Assembly (NCBI GenBank): GCA_903960915.1
Contig: CAJCCO010000120.1
Location: forward strand, 80,940-144,939
Source of the DNA: an uncultured beta proteobacterium
GTDB taxonomy: Bacteria > Pseudomonadota > Gammaproteobacteria > Burkholderiales > Burkholderiaceae_C
Reading direction: 5' to 3'
DNA: 64,000 nt
A program made the translations under genes and the position numbers. Each line of letters opens with the position of its first letter. The first letter of the stretch is position 1. Under the pieces are notes generated by a model that saw only the letters and a program-made list of their open reading frames with translations, was not told the DNA's origin and did no database searches. This document shows positions 37,818-46,871 of the stretch, in pieces.

Positions 37818-37944
37818 AACACCCGCTCAACAGCAGCTGTTGCATCTGCATGTCCCTTCGCGTTAGTTACACCAATTTGTTTGCCAGTCAGGGCAATATG
37901 GAAATATTTGGCACCCAAAATGTGTGTGTTTGACACCTGATATG

Positions 37945-37962
37945 CCTTACCCTATAGTAAGG
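37945..37962. promoter_or_regulatory. Probable operator of the AbrB-VapC pair
   Basis: CCTTAC-CCTATA-GTAAGG is a perfect 6-bp inverted repeat ending 16 bases before the antitoxin ATG, placed for autoregulation. Confidence 0.6.
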
Positions 37963-37978
37963 AAAATAGGAATTCAAC

Positions 37979-38221
37979 ATGACAACAGCTACCCTCACAA
38001 GCAAGGGACAAATCACCATTCCCGCCGATGTGCGGCATGACTTGAAGGTCGAAGCGGGTGATCGCGTCGAATTCATCCAGATTGCGCCAGGACGTTACGA
38101 GTTCGTGGCGGCCACTCAGAACGTCACCGAACTCAAAGGCATGTTCGGTAAGCCGGCGAAAACGATTTCCATTGATGACATGAACAAAGCCATAGCCCAA
38201 CGTGGAGCGTCTGCACGATGA
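37979..38221 (+). CDS. SpoVT/AbrB-type antitoxin
   Basis: The 80-residue protein has an N-terminal swapped-hairpin AbrB domain (TLTSKGQITIPADVRHDLKVEAGDRVEF) and a C-terminal toxin-binding tail (ISIDDMNKAI). It should bind the VapC toxin and the shared promoter. It overlaps the toxin gene by four bases (ATGA). Confidence 0.88.
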   Translation: MTTATLTSKGQITIPADVRHDLKVEAGDRVEFIQIAPGRYEFVAATQNVTELKGMFGKPAKTISIDDMNKAIAQRGASAR

Positions 38222-38613
38222 TCGGGCTCGATACCAATGTCCTTGTGCGCTACATCATGCAAGACGACCCAAAGCAGTCGCCCAAGGCCTCGGCGCTTAT
38301 TGAGTCGTTGGACTCTGAAAACCCCGGCTTCATCACGGTGGTTTCGGTTGTTGAGTTGTATTGGGTGCTGACCGCCAGCTATGGCCTCACTGGCCAACAG
38401 GTTAAGCAGGCCCTGGAGGTTCTGTTGCGCACAAAGCAGATCATCGTGGACCGTGCTGACCAAGTGCTCAGAGCCTTGCGAGTTTTTGACGATGGCAAAG
38501 CGGATTTCGCTGATTGCCTGATTGAGCGCACCGCCGTTTCAGCGGGATGTGGCCAAACCATGACTTTCGACGTTGGTGCTGCAAAGTATGCAGGCATGAC
38601 GTTGATTCGCTGA
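38218..38613 (+). CDS. vapC: VapC-type PIN-domain ribonuclease toxin
   Basis: The 131-residue PIN domain has the acidic metal-binding residues expected: Asp5 in GLDTNVLVRY, Glu in SVVELYWVL, and Asp in KADFADCLIE, plus a final acidic/aromatic region TFDVGAAKY. VapC toxins cleave RNA, often tRNA. The gene is translationally coupled to the AbrB-type antitoxin. Confidence 0.88.
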   Translation: MIGLDTNVLVRYIMQDDPKQSPKASALIESLDSENPGFITVVSVVELYWVLTASYGLTGQQVKQALEVLLRTKQIIVDRADQVLRALRVFDDGKADFADCLIERTAVSAGCGQTMTFDVGAAKYAGMTLIR

Positions 38614-38939
38614 ACACTAAATCCGCGCATTCCCCCTGTTAATGGCGTGCCATTGCGGTGCGCCATACACCGGCCTAATTTGGCCGCTTGCCGCCGCGAT
38701 GCCCTTCGCCCGCGGGAGACTCATGAGATACATCCTATGCAACGCAGAGGGGTATGAGGGCCCGATGCCCTTTGGGTTCGGCAGGTCGATGGGTACTTTG
38801 ACACCCTCGCCGGCCCGTTTAACTGCCTACGATGCGCATGCCTTGGGCTTGGCCAAACTTGCACAGCCTCTTTAACGTGTTAACTTGAATTGTGGCCTTG
38901 CAAAAAACCCACAGGACTACAGCCCCACCACAACCCCCG
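38614..38939. other. Intergenic, no recognisable gene
   Basis: Short open frames here match nothing I recognise. The region separates the VapC gene from the end of the yjjJ-type gene and may be a decayed sequence. Confidence 0.45.
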
Positions 38940-40262
38940 CTACAACCCCGCCACATGCAACGCATTAACCTGCGCCGTTGCCGCAAACTCGGCCGACAGC
39001 CGTTCGTCATTCGCGGCGGTTTGCCAGAACTTTTGCGCCAATTCTCGGGCGCGGGGCCACTGGGCCAGGGTGGCGGTGGTGGGTTGCAGGGCTTGTGCGG
39101 CAAAGCTGCGCGGCACCAGCTCGCCGGCTACTGGGGCATACAGCATGGGCAGCATGTCGTAGACGGGGGACAAGGCCCAGCGCTTGCCTTGCTGCAGCAG
39201 GGAGATGTTGCCATAGTGGCGGTCGGTGTTGGCTATGAGCAGGCCAAAGGCTTCTAGCAGGGCCAGGGTGTTGGCGTCTGCCGGGGTGAGCAATTGGCGG
39301 GCGGCCAGGCGGGTGGCGGTGGCGGCCCAGTTGTCCATTTGGCCCACGTATTGGGCGTCAAACACCAACAAAGACACCATGCCGATGCGCCCGCTTGGCT
39401 TGGACGACGTGCGGTCAAACCGTTCAACCTCCAAAAACACCCGGCCTTGAAAGTTGAAGAGCGCGGTGCGCGCAGCAGACAGCCCGGCTTGCGCCAGGGT
39501 TTGCAGCGCCAGGTGTTCACACACCAGCAGGTCGCGGGTGCGCTGGTCTGCCTGGGTTTGTCCGGCGGCGGAGAACTTGACCAGCACCGAGCGCCCTGCG
39601 GTGACGGTGCAGAACTTGGGTTGCTCGCCCCCGGCCGATGAGCCGGGCAGCGTGCCTTGCATGGCTTGCTCGGCCAGCAGTGGGTAGCTTTCTGCACTGG
39701 GCACGCGCAAGGTGCGCTCGGACAGGCTGTGAAAACGCTGGTACGTGGACTCGCCCAACAGCAGGTTGCCGGGCAGGTCTTCGCCAAACTGGGTGAGGGC
39801 GCGCAGAACGTCTTCATCGCTCCAGTGGCGCGGGTCGCTGCCAAGTTGCAGCGCGGGGTGGGCCTGGGCAAAGGCGCGTCCCATAAAGCCTTGCGGGCGC
39901 ATGTCTTCCAGAAACCAGGGCAAGCCGTCGTGGCGCGCGCCTGGGCCGCCCGCTTCATCGACCCAGTAGCCGCCACCCGCCATGGGCACCAACTGCGCAA
40001 ACAGGCTGACTTGCCCGGTCGCGTCTACCTGCATGATTTGAACGGCACTGCCCACGCCCGGCACGGTACGCGGCAACAGGTAACGCTGCGACCGGGCCGC
40101 ACCCACTTTGCGCACCTGGCCCGCAGCGGTGAGCTTGGCCAAGGCCCGCGATACGGTGGCCTGGCTGGCGCCAAGTTGGGTTTGAAGCTCTGCGCTGCTC
40201 AAGTCTGGCTGTCGGCGCAAGGCTTGCACAATCAAGGGAGCAAGGTCGGGCAAAGCAGCCAT
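38940..40262 (-). CDS. yjjJ: YjjJ-type HipA-family kinase with fused N-terminal HTH
   Basis: The 440-residue protein joins a winged-helix DNA-binding region (~1-65; SSAELQTQLGASQATVSRALAKLTAAGQVRK) to a HipA-like Ser/Thr kinase domain. Kinase-like motifs include GEQPKF (Gly-rich/ATP loop region), LVKFSAA (Lys), LEVERFDR, and the catalytic IANTDRHYGN followed by LSPVYDMLPM. YjjJ-type proteins are HipA relatives whose regulatory HTH is fused rather than encoded as a separate HipB. The start at 40262 gives family-like length. Repeats upstream may be its binding sites. Confidence 0.85.
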   Translation of the reverse strand: MAALPDLAPLIVQALRRQPDLSSAELQTQLGASQATVSRALAKLTAAGQVRKVGAARSQRYLLPRTVPGVGSAVQIMQVDATGQVSLFAQLVPMAGGGYWVDEAGGPGARHDGLPWFLEDMRPQGFMGRAFAQAHPALQLGSDPRHWSDEDVLRALTQFGEDLPGNLLLGESTYQRFHSLSERTLRVPSAESYPLLAEQAMQGTLPGSSAGGEQPKFCTVTAGRSVLVKFSAAGQTQADQRTRDLLVCEHLALQTLAQAGLSAARTALFNFQGRVFLEVERFDRTSSKPSGRIGMVSLLVFDAQYVGQMDNWAATATRLAARQLLTPADANTLALLEAFGLLIANTDRHYGNISLLQQGKRWALSPVYDMLPMLYAPVAGELVPRSFAAQALQPTTATLAQWPRARELAQKFWQTAANDERLSAEFAATAQVNALHVAGL

Positions 40263-40295
40263 GAATAGATACTGAATAGATAAGTGAATCGATAA
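40261..40295. repeat. Iterated 11/12-mer at the yjjJ start
   Basis: Three copies of (A/C/G)TGAAT(A/C)GATA(A/C) lie in tandem over the start codon. The same unit recurs at 40361-40420. Confidence 0.75.
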
Positions 40296-40360
40296 TTTAT
40301 GCGGCAATCATAGACTATTCATATGTTTCCAGAGGGTATAGCCACTTATTGAACATCTAT

Positions 40361-40420
40361 ATGAATAGATATATGAATAGATAAATGAATAGATAAACGG
40401 ATAGATATCTGCATAGATAC
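40361..40420. repeat. Five-copy 12-bp tandem repeat upstream of yjjJ
   Basis: Units are ATGAATAGATAT, ATGAATAGATAA, ATGAATAGATAA, ACGGATAGATAT and CTGCATAGATAC. An inverted half-copy, GACTATTCATAT, lies at 40313-40324. The array fills much of the yjjJ-copA spacer. Confidence 0.9.
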
Positions 40421-40448
40421 TCATCCCCACCGCCCCCCCTGGCGCCCT

Positions 40449-42755
40449 TTATTTCCCCGGCTTCCAGCGCTTGAGCAGCAAGGCGTTGCTCATGACGCTG
40501 ACGGAGCTCAGGGCCATGGCGGCGCCGGCGACTACGGGGTTTAAAAAGCCCAGCGCAGCCAGCGGGATGCCGGCCACGTTGTAGGCAAAGGCCCAAAACA
40601 GGTTTTGCCGAATTTTGGCCACGGTGCGGTCGGAGATGTCCAGGGCGCCGGCCACCAAAGCCGGGTCGCCGCGCATGAGGGTGATGCCGGCGGCGTGCAT
40701 GGCCACGTCGGTGCCGCCACCGCCGGGGTTGCTCATGGCCAGGCCGACATCGGCGGCGGCCAGGGCCGGGGCGTCGTTGACGCCATCGCCCACCATGGCC
40801 ACCACATGGCCCCCTGCTTTCAAGGCCATGACGCGCGCGGCCTTGTCGCCGGGCAGCACCTCGGCCATGACTTCACCGTCTTCGGGGCGCAGGCCCAGCC
40901 GGCGCGCCATGGCTTCGGCGGCGCCGCGGTTGTCGCCCGAAATCATCACCAGGCGCAAGCCGCGCTGACGCAAGCCCGCCAGGGCTTCTTTGGCACCGGG
41001 TTTGGGCTCGTCGCCAAAGGCCAGCAGGGCGCGCAGGTGCAGGCCGTCTGAACTGTTCTCCACCATGGCTGACACCGTGGCACCTTGGGCCTGCAGGTGG
41101 GTGGCGGCGCCGGCCAGGTCGCCCAGGCTCACCTGGCGTTCTTGCAGCCAGGGCAGGCTGCCCACAAAATAGCGGATGGCACCCACCTCGCCTTCGGTGC
41201 CGCGCCCGGGCACAGCGCGCACATTGTTGGGCGGCGCAATAGGGAGGCCGCGCTCTTGCGCCAGCGCCACCACGGCGCGGGCCAGCGGGTGTTCACTGCC
41301 GCTTTGCAAACTGGCCGCGGCGGCCAGCACGGCCTGGTGGGCGGCGCTGTCGCCAAGCCAGGGCACGTTGCCAGACGGGGACGCGCTGACAGACTGGGAC
41401 GCACTGGCTGACCAGGGCTCGCCGGCCAGCAGCAGAGCGGTCAGGCGCGGGCGGCCCACGGTGAGGGTGCCGGTTTTGTCAAAGGCCACGGTGTCGACTT
41501 TGTGCGCCAGCTCCAACGCCTGCGCGTCTTTGATCAGAATGCCAAACTTGGCTGCCACGCCCGTGCCAGCCATGATGGCGGCCGGTGTGGCCAGCCCCAA
41601 GGCGCAGGGGCAGGCAATCACCAGCACCGCCACGGCGTGTATCACCGCCAGTTCAAACGGGTGGCCGGTTAAATACCAGGCCAGCAGCGTGATGACCGAC
41701 ACCACCACCACCACCGGCACAAACACGGCGCTGACCTGGTCTACCAGGCGCTGAATGGGGGCCTTGGCGGCTTGGGCGTCTTCTACCAGCCGGATGATGC
41801 GCGCCAGCACAGTCTCGGCGCCTACCGCCTTGACCTGCATGACGATGCGGCCTTCGCCGTTGATGGCGCCACCGGTGAGCGCGGCGCCCACGTCTTTGCT
41901 CACGGGCAGGGGCTCGCCGGTGAGCAGCGATTCGTCCACCTGCGTGCGCCCCTCCAGCACCACGCCGTCCACCGGCAGGCGCTCACCAGGGCGCACCACC
42001 AGGTGGTCGCCGGGCAACACCTCGGCCACGGGTACGTCAACCTCGCCGTCCTGGCCGAGCAGGTGCGCCACGTCGGGGCGCAGCGCGTGCAGGGCGCGAA
42101 TGGCAGCCGTGGTTTGGCGCTTGGCGCGCGCCTCCAGCCATTTGCCCAGCAGCACCAGCGTCACCACCAGAGCGGCGCTCTCAAAATACAGGTGGGGCAT
42201 GGTGCCCGGGGCAGCGGTGAGCCATAGCCACATGGACAGGGCCCAGCCCGCTGTGGTGCCCAGCGCCACCAGCAAGTCCATGTTGCCGCTCAGGGCCAGC
42301 AGGGCGTGCCAGCCGGCTTTGTAAAAGCGCGCACCCAGCACAAACTGCACCGGCGTGGCCAGCGCAAATTGCAACCAGGGCGCCAGCATCCAGTGCTGGC
42401 CAAAGAAGTCGCCCAGCATGGGCAGCACCAGTGGGGCCGACAAGGCCAAGCCCAGGGCCACCGGCAGAAAGCCGGCCCAGGGCGAGGGGTCGGGCCCAGC
42501 CAGCGCGGCGTCTGCGGCCACGGGCTCGTAGCCGGCATCGCGCACGGCACGGCGCAGCAGGGCCTCCATTTGCTCGGACGGCGCGAAAAAAATGCGGGCC
42601 GACTCGGTGGCCAGGTTGACGCTGGCGTCTTGCACGCCGGGCACTTTTTTAAGGGCACGTTCAACGCGCCCGACGCACGAGGCGCAGGTCATGCCCTTGA
42701 TGCCAATGTCCAGGGAGGGCTTAAGGTCTGTACTTGGGTCTGTACTTGGGTTCAT
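40449..42755 (-). CDS. copA: Copper-translocating P1B-type ATPase CopA
   Basis: CopA exports Cu(I) from the cytoplasm. One N-terminal HMA domain carries GMTCASC (21-27). Eight transmembrane segments, TGE (279-281), the ion-binding CPC (382-384) in helix 6, the phosphorylated Asp in DKTGTLT (426-432), and the hinge [10 protein letters not shown] are present. The 768-residue length is typical of a one-HMA CopA. It is divergent from the copZ gene with ~90 bases between. Its first codons contain a 12-bp tandem repeat. Confidence 0.96.
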   Translation of the reverse strand: MNPSTDPSTDLKPSLDIGIKGMTCASCVGRVERALKKVPGVQDASVNLATESARIFFAPSEQMEALLRRAVRDAGYEPVAADAALAGPDPSPWAGFLPVALGLALSAPLVLPMLGDFFGQHWMLAPWLQFALATPVQFVLGARFYKAGWHALLALSGNMDLLVALGTTAGWALSMWLWLTAAPGTMPHLYFESAALVVTLVLLGKWLEARAKRQTTAAIRALHALRPDVAHLLGQDGEVDVPVAEVLPGDHLVVRPGERLPVDGVVLEGRTQVDESLLTGEPLPVSKDVGAALTGGAINGEGRIVMQVKAVGAETVLARIIRLVEDAQAAKAPIQRLVDQVSAVFVPVVVVVSVITLLAWYLTGHPFELAVIHAVAVLVIACPCALGLATPAAIMAGTGVAAKFGILIKDAQALELAHKVDTVAFDKTGTLTVGRPRLTALLLAGEPWSASASQSVSASPSGNVPWLGDSAAHQAVLAAAASLQSGSEHPLARAVVALAQERGLPIAPPNNVRAVPGRGTEGEVGAIRYFVGSLPWLQERQVSLGDLAGAATHLQAQGATVSAMVENSSDGLHLRALLAFGDEPKPGAKEALAGLRQRGLRLVMISGDNRGAAEAMARRLGLRPEDGEVMAEVLPGDKAARVMALKAGGHVVAMVGDGVNDAPALAAADVGLAMSNPGGGGTDVAMHAAGITLMRGDPALVAGALDISDRTVAKIRQNLFWAFAYNVAGIPLAALGFLNPVVAGAAMALSSVSVMSNALLLKRWKPGK
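42726..42749. repeat. 12-bp tandem duplication at the copA 5' end
   Basis: GTCTGTACTTGG occurs twice in tandem, encoding repeated STDP residues just after the CopA start. Confidence 0.85.
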
Positions 42756-42843
42756 AGGCAGAGCTTAGCGCTTGTTGTTTAACGCAAGGGGCACAATCTG
42801 GACAATGGCTGATGTAGGCCAAATTCCTCAGGAGCTTTTTTTC

Positions 42844-43041
42844 ATGAACCAAACCTTCACCGTGCAAGGCATGACCTGCGGCCACTGCGAGAAAGCCGTC
42901 ACCCGTGCCATCCAGAAGCTCGACCCGCAAGCTGAGGTCAGAATTGACCGCGCCGCCAACCAGGTGGACGTGCTGTCCGACCAACCCCACGCCGCACTGG
43001 CCCAGGTGATTGCTGACGAGGGCTACCAAGTCAGCGCGTAA
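42844..43041 (+). CDS. copZ: Copper chaperone (CopZ-like HMA protein)
   Basis: This 65-residue single HMA domain begins MNQTFTVQGMTCGHCEKAVTRAI, with the Cu(I)-binding CGHC. It should carry copper to the divergently encoded CopA. AGGAG is eight bases before the ATG at 42844. No CueR-type regulator is encoded in the window. Confidence 0.9.
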   Translation: MNQTFTVQGMTCGHCEKAVTRAIQKLDPQAEVRIDRAANQVDVLSDQPHAALAQVIADEGYQVSA

Positions 43042-43161
43042 CCAAGGCTTGCAAGGCTTGCGCCAGAATTTGCAGGCATTCACCCTGGGTTTGATACGAA
43101 TCAAGCGCCCCAGAAGCGGACAAGCGCCCAATGAACTTCTCACACAACACAAGGAGTTCAC

Positions 43162-43359
43162 ATGGGCATCAATGAAGGCGATCTCGACCGCACCCTGCGT
43201 ACCATCGCCGGTATCGTGTTGCTGGGCCTGATGTACATGGGCACGATTGGTCTGTGGGGCTGGCTCGGCCTGGTGCTGGTAGTGACCGGCGCCGCCGGCT
43301 GGTGCCCGCTGTACGCCGCCCTGGGCGTGAACACCTGCCGGGCCAACCCTGAAACCTGA
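43162..43359 (+). CDS. DUF2892 (YgaP-type) small membrane protein
   Basis: The 65-residue protein has the DUF2892 pattern: GDLDRTLRTIAGIVLLGL, a second helix LGLVLVVTGAAGWCPLYAALGVNTC with two conserved cysteines. The domain is known from the membrane part of YgaP rhodanese; alone its role is unclear. AAGGAG precedes the start. Confidence 0.85.
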   Translation: MGINEGDLDRTLRTIAGIVLLGLMYMGTIGLWGWLGLVLVVTGAAGWCPLYAALGVNTCRANPET

Positions 43360-43372
43360 TGCGCCAACAACC

Positions 43373-44266
43373 TTAAGCCTGCACCTCACCGCCCAGCGCT
43401 TCAAGCAGGGCGGGCAGCAGTTGGCGCAGTTCACCGGTGGCGATGGTGGCGTCGGTGTCGAAACCGTCGTCTTTTCCGGTTGATGCGCCTTCAAACACCA
43501 CATCCAGAAACGCCATTTTCTTGAGCTGCAAGGCCTCGGTCAGTACGAAGGAGACGCGGTTGTTCCAGGTCAGGGCCAGGCGGGTGGGGAGTTTGCCACC
43601 CTGCACGTGCTGGCGCACTTCTTCGTTGTCCAACGGATGGCGGGCGTAGCGCACCACGGCTTTGGACTCGTCGGCGGCTTTCAACTCACATTCACGGTCT
43701 ACGCTGAAGCCCTGCGGCGCCTCTTGGCTAACAAGCCAGTGCGACATGGCAGCGGTGGGCGACATCTGCGTGTTGAGCAGCGTGGCCGACATATCGGGCA
43801 GGCACTTCACCAACAGCGTTAGCACCTCGTCGGCCTTGGCCTGGCTGGCGGCATCCACCACCAGGTAGCGCGCCTCGGGGTCTAGCCACACGGTGACGGA
43901 GGATTGCTTGGTAAAGGCCAGCGGCATCAACGCCAGACGAATGTCGTCCTTGATTTCACGGGTTTCTTTTTTGCCCGGTTTGCGCCCGGTACTGGCCTCA
44001 ATCTGCGCCACGCGCTCCTTGGCCTTGCGGTTGACCACCGAGCTGGGCAGGGCGCGGGTTTCAAGCATCAGCTTGAGCAAAAACTGCCCGGCCACGGCTT
44101 CTGCCAGCGGGCCATGGTCTTCCCCACGCGGTTCGGTCCAGCCGATAGATTTCTCCTGGCTGGCGCCACACTCCACAAAACGCGCGCTCTCCAGACACTC
44201 TTCAATTTGAGCCAGGGTGGCCGACCACTGCGGCCCAATTCGGTACACGATCACATTCTTGAACAC
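43373..44266 (-). CDS. rdgC: Recombination-associated protein RdgC
   Basis: RdgC forms a ring-shaped dimer on DNA and limits RecA access. The N-terminus MFKNVIVYRIGPQW, then GWTEPRG, LLKLMLETRALPSSVVNRKAKER, and KDDIRLALMPLAFTKQSSVTVWLD are diagnostic. The 297-residue length fits. It is a single gene, convergent with the DUF2892 gene. A 15-base-period repeat lies 31 bases upstream. Confidence 0.95.
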   Translation of the reverse strand: MFKNVIVYRIGPQWSATLAQIEECLESARFVECGASQEKSIGWTEPRGEDHGPLAEAVAGQFLLKLMLETRALPSSVVNRKAKERVAQIEASTGRKPGKKETREIKDDIRLALMPLAFTKQSSVTVWLDPEARYLVVDAASQAKADEVLTLLVKCLPDMSATLLNTQMSPTAAMSHWLVSQEAPQGFSVDRECELKAADESKAVVRYARHPLDNEEVRQHVQGGKLPTRLALTWNNRVSFVLTEALQLKKMAFLDVVFEGASTGKDDGFDTDATIATGELRQLLPALLEALGGEVQA

Positions 44267-44296
44267 TTGCTTGCCTTTATCGAATTCACTTCAACC

Positions 44297-44325
44297 AACT
44301 TCACTGAAACTAACTTCACTGAAAC
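44297..44325. repeat. 15-bp-period direct repeat upstream of rdgC
   Basis: AACTTCACTGAAAC occurs at 44297-44310 and 44312-44325. The pair lies between rdgC and the divergent Spy-like gene. Confidence 0.8.
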
Positions 44326-44467
44326 AAACGCCATCATCCCACCAATTTTTCACGTTACTTTACAAAGTCTTAAGCGAGGGTTGTGGACGCGAAACACAAG
44401 ACGCTCACACTTGAATCTGCGCTGAAACCAATCCTGGTCATTCAGCCCCACACCGAAGGACGCTTTC

Positions 44468-45007
44468 ATGAAATCCATTTTCAAACCCGTTTTGGTAGCC
44501 GTCTTGTTGGCAGGCGCAGGCTTTGCAGCAGTCACCCAAGTTCAAGCCGCTGGCGAACCCGGCGGCATGTTCCCCGGCATGCACGGCGGCGCTGGGCACC
44601 ACATGGGCAGTTCAGATCAAATGAACCCCGCCAAAATGCAAGCCCGGCATAACAAGCACATGGCGGCTCTTAAGGCCAAACTCAAACTCAGCGCCACGCA
44701 AGAAAGTGCCTGGACCACTTTCACAGCCGCCATGCAGCCGCCCGCCAAAGCGATGGGCCAGCGCCCAGACATGACCGAGCTGAGCAAACTGCCCACGCCC
44801 GAGCGCATTGACAAAATGAAAGCGCTGCACGCCGAGCACATGACGGCCATGAACGCCGAGATGAACCAACGCGGTGACGCCGCGAAATCGTTTTACGCCA
44901 CGCTCAGCGAAGATCAGAAAAAAGTATTTGATGCCGAGGCCATGCCCCGCATGGGCCGGGGTGGCCGGTCTGGCGGTCACCACGGTGGCATGCCGAAACA
45001 ACCCTGA
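44468..45007 (+). CDS. Periplasmic Spy/CpxP-family-like protein
   Basis: A signal peptide (MKSIFKPVLVAVLLAGAGFAAVTQVQA) precedes a His/Met/Gly-rich stretch (GGMFPGMHGGAGHHMG) and a helical core with LKAKLKLSATQESAW and ATLSEDQKKVFDAEAM, i.e. LTxxQ-like motifs of the Spy/CpxP family. Members are ATP-independent periplasmic chaperones or metal-stress sensors. The Met/His-rich parts would suit copper binding. A second Gly/His-rich tail ends the protein. Confidence 0.75.
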   Translation: MKSIFKPVLVAVLLAGAGFAAVTQVQAAGEPGGMFPGMHGGAGHHMGSSDQMNPAKMQARHNKHMAALKAKLKLSATQESAWTTFTAAMQPPAKAMGQRPDMTELSKLPTPERIDKMKALHAEHMTAMNAEMNQRGDAAKSFYATLSEDQKKVFDAEAMPRMGRGGRSGGHHGGMPKQP

Positions 45008-45046
45008 GCGGCTTAGCCTGGGCCGGCACTGACAAGGCGAGCTTGA

Positions 45047-45412
45047 TCAGGCCAGCAGAGTTTTCAACTCGCCGCTGGCCATGAGCTTGGCCAGGTCATC
45101 AGCGCCGCCTATCAACTGGCCTTTGACAAAAATCATGGGCAGGGTGGGCCAGCCGGTCCACATCTTCAGGGCATTGCGCTGGCGCCACTGGCTGAAGTAA
45201 TTGCCGTACGCCAAGTAGTGGTAGGGCAGACCGGCTGCGTCCAAAGCCTTGCGCGCTTTCTTGGGGTACGGATTGGCGCCCATGCCCACCACCACAATGG
45301 CGTGCTGCGCAATGGCCGCACGCACTTCGCTCACGATAGCCTCCTCATGGCGGGCCACTTTGTCACGAATAGCGGGGTGAATGTGGGACTCGTCGAGTAC
45401 AAAACGGGGCAT
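45047..45412 (-). CDS. Glutaredoxin-like protein lacking the active-site cysteine
   Basis: The 121-residue protein has a thioredoxin-fold glutaredoxin layout: IVVVGMGANPYPKKARKALDAAG, WTGWPTLPMIFVKGQLIGGADDLAKL. The fold's cis-proline (TLP) and GG of the glutathione site are kept. The usual CPYC or CGFS motif is replaced by ANPYPK and there is no cysteine in the whole product, so redox catalysis by the classical mechanism is impossible. I took the ATG at 45412 where similarity starts. The frame extends upstream to 45526 without support. Confidence 0.8.
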   Translation of the reverse strand: MPRFVLDESHIHPAIRDKVARHEEAIVSEVRAAIAQHAIVVVGMGANPYPKKARKALDAAGLPYHYLAYGNYFSQWRQRNALKMWTGWPTLPMIFVKGQLIGGADDLAKLMASGELKTLLA

Positions 45413-45576
45413 GTGGGGTATCCAATGAGTTTGAGAGCTGGGCATTATGCGTTGCCTGGCCCTGGGCTGGCCACGGCAGCCTAAACCTTCAACCTGGAGG
45501 TGCCGTGGAGGTTGGGGCATTACCATCGCCTCTATCCTTTAATCCATCACGGATTGACAGCCACACCCTACAACGC

Positions 45577-46458
45577 ATGAAATATTCTGAAAATAGCCTG
45601 GGCATCGCGGCCATGCTGGCGGCAGTCGGCTCGTTTTCCTTGATGGACGCGGTCATGAAGTCCTTGACCGACAGCTACCCGCCCATGCAGGTCGCGGCGC
45701 TGCGCGGTCTGTCGGCCATGCCGCTGGTCTGCGTCTACGTGCTGTGGCGCCGTGAAGTGCCGCAGCTGTTGCAGGTACGCTGGCCGCTTCACCTGTTACG
45801 CGGCGTGCTGGGCGTTCTCATGCTCTACCTGTTTGCGTATGGCGTGCAAAGGCTGACCCTCGCCAATGCTTACACCATCTTCTTCATTGCACCGCTGATC
45901 ATCACCCTCCTGGCGGTTCCGTTCCTGAAGGAAACCGTGCACCTTCGGCACTGGATCTGCCTTTTTGGCGGCTTGGTAGGCGTGCTGGTGGCCATGCGGC
46001 CCAGCGCCAACGCCATGCTGTCCATGGGGGCCTTGGCGGTGCTTGGTTGTGCCTGCTGTTATGCCGCCTCGGCCGTGGCAGGGCGCCTGCTGACCCGCAC
46101 CGACACCAGCAGCAGCCTGGTCTTCTGGATGACCCTGCTGCTCGGGGTGGGTGCTGGTTTGCTGGCCGCGCCCGACTGGGTCGCGATTGCACCCAAACAC
46201 GGGTTGCTGATCGTCGCTTTGGCCGTCACCGGGTTTTTGGGGCAGCTGGCCATCACCCAGGCCTTCCGCTACGGACAGGCTTCAGTAGTGGCGCCGCTGG
46301 AATACACCGCCCTGGTCTGGGGCGCCGGTCTGGACTGGCTGATCTGGCGCACCCTGCCTGGTGCCAGCACGCTGCTAGGCGCGCTGATCATCATCGGCTG
46401 CGGCCTCTACCTGATCCGGCAGGCACGCAACCCGGCGGTGCTGGTGGCACCAGCCTGA
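45577..46458 (+). CDS. DMT-superfamily (EamA/RhaT-like) transporter
   Basis: The ~293-residue protein has ten transmembrane segments in two EamA domains (AAVGSFSLMDAVMKSLTDSYPPMQVAALRG; and ITQAFRYGQASVVAPLEYTALVWGAGLDWLIW). It is similar in design to the transporter at 36050-36979. Substrate unknown. The ATG at 45577 was chosen over an extension that adds a non-helical leader. Confidence 0.83.
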   Translation: MKYSENSLGIAAMLAAVGSFSLMDAVMKSLTDSYPPMQVAALRGLSAMPLVCVYVLWRREVPQLLQVRWPLHLLRGVLGVLMLYLFAYGVQRLTLANAYTIFFIAPLIITLLAVPFLKETVHLRHWICLFGGLVGVLVAMRPSANAMLSMGALAVLGCACCYAASAVAGRLLTRTDTSSSLVFWMTLLLGVGAGLLAAPDWVAIAPKHGLLIVALAVTGFLGQLAITQAFRYGQASVVAPLEYTALVWGAGLDWLIWRTLPGASTLLGALIIIGCGLYLIRQARNPAVLVAPA

Positions 46459-46594
46459 GGCGGGTCACACTTGCCGCTGCCGCTTTGCGCATCACTGCCA
46501 GCCAAGATCAACACGACAAACCAACCAGGGCGCTTCTTTGAAGCGCATTGCTTTCCCTGACCAGCCGGGGCTGGGCTTGCTTTGCCTGCTTGGC

Positions 46595-46613
46595 TGTATT
46601 ACGATGTCATACA
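46595..46613. promoter_or_regulatory. Possible operator of the RHH-PIN pair
   Basis: TGTAT and ATACA arms are separated by nine bases, ending 30 bases before the antitoxin start. The match is short, so this is tentative. Confidence 0.35.
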
Positions 46614-46643
46614 CGCTAGGTAGGGCGAGTTGAAAGGACAAAA

Positions 46644-46871
46644 ATGAGTACGTTGACCGTGCGTTTGACCGAACGCGAAGAACAGGATTTGCAATGGGCC
46701 TGCGAGCAAAGCGGCAAGACCAAAAGCGAGGTGGTGCGAGAGCTGCTGGCAGAGTCATTGCGGGGATACCGCTTACGTCAGGCTTTGCAAGCGGCGCACG
46801 CCGAGTTGGGCGCTGCGGCGCGGCAGTCGGGTTGGCTGACTGAGGATGACATCTTGCAGGATGTCTCTTGA
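46644..46871 (+). CDS. Ribbon-helix-helix (CopG-type) antitoxin
   Basis: The 75-residue protein begins with a classic ribbon-helix-helix domain (STLTVRLTEREEQDLQWACEQSGKTKSEVVRELLAE) followed by a toxin-binding tail. It should neutralise the adjacent PIN toxin and repress the operon. The genes overlap by four bases (TTGA). Confidence 0.85.
   Translation: MSTLTVRLTEREEQDLQWACEQSGKTKSEVVRELLAESLRGYRLRQALQAAHAELGAAARQSGWLTEDDILQDVS

Noticed and set aside
37604-37936. 110-residue minus-strand open frame as a gene
   Set aside because: Most of it is a frame-shifted read of a deleted yjjJ copy, and the N-terminal part matches nothing I recognise.
38642-38875. 77-residue plus-strand open frame
   Set aside because: No recognisable motif and unlikely start context.
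40361-40420. Possible CRISPR-like array
   Set aside because: Units are contiguous 12-mers without spacers and no cas genes are near; it is a simple tandem repeat.
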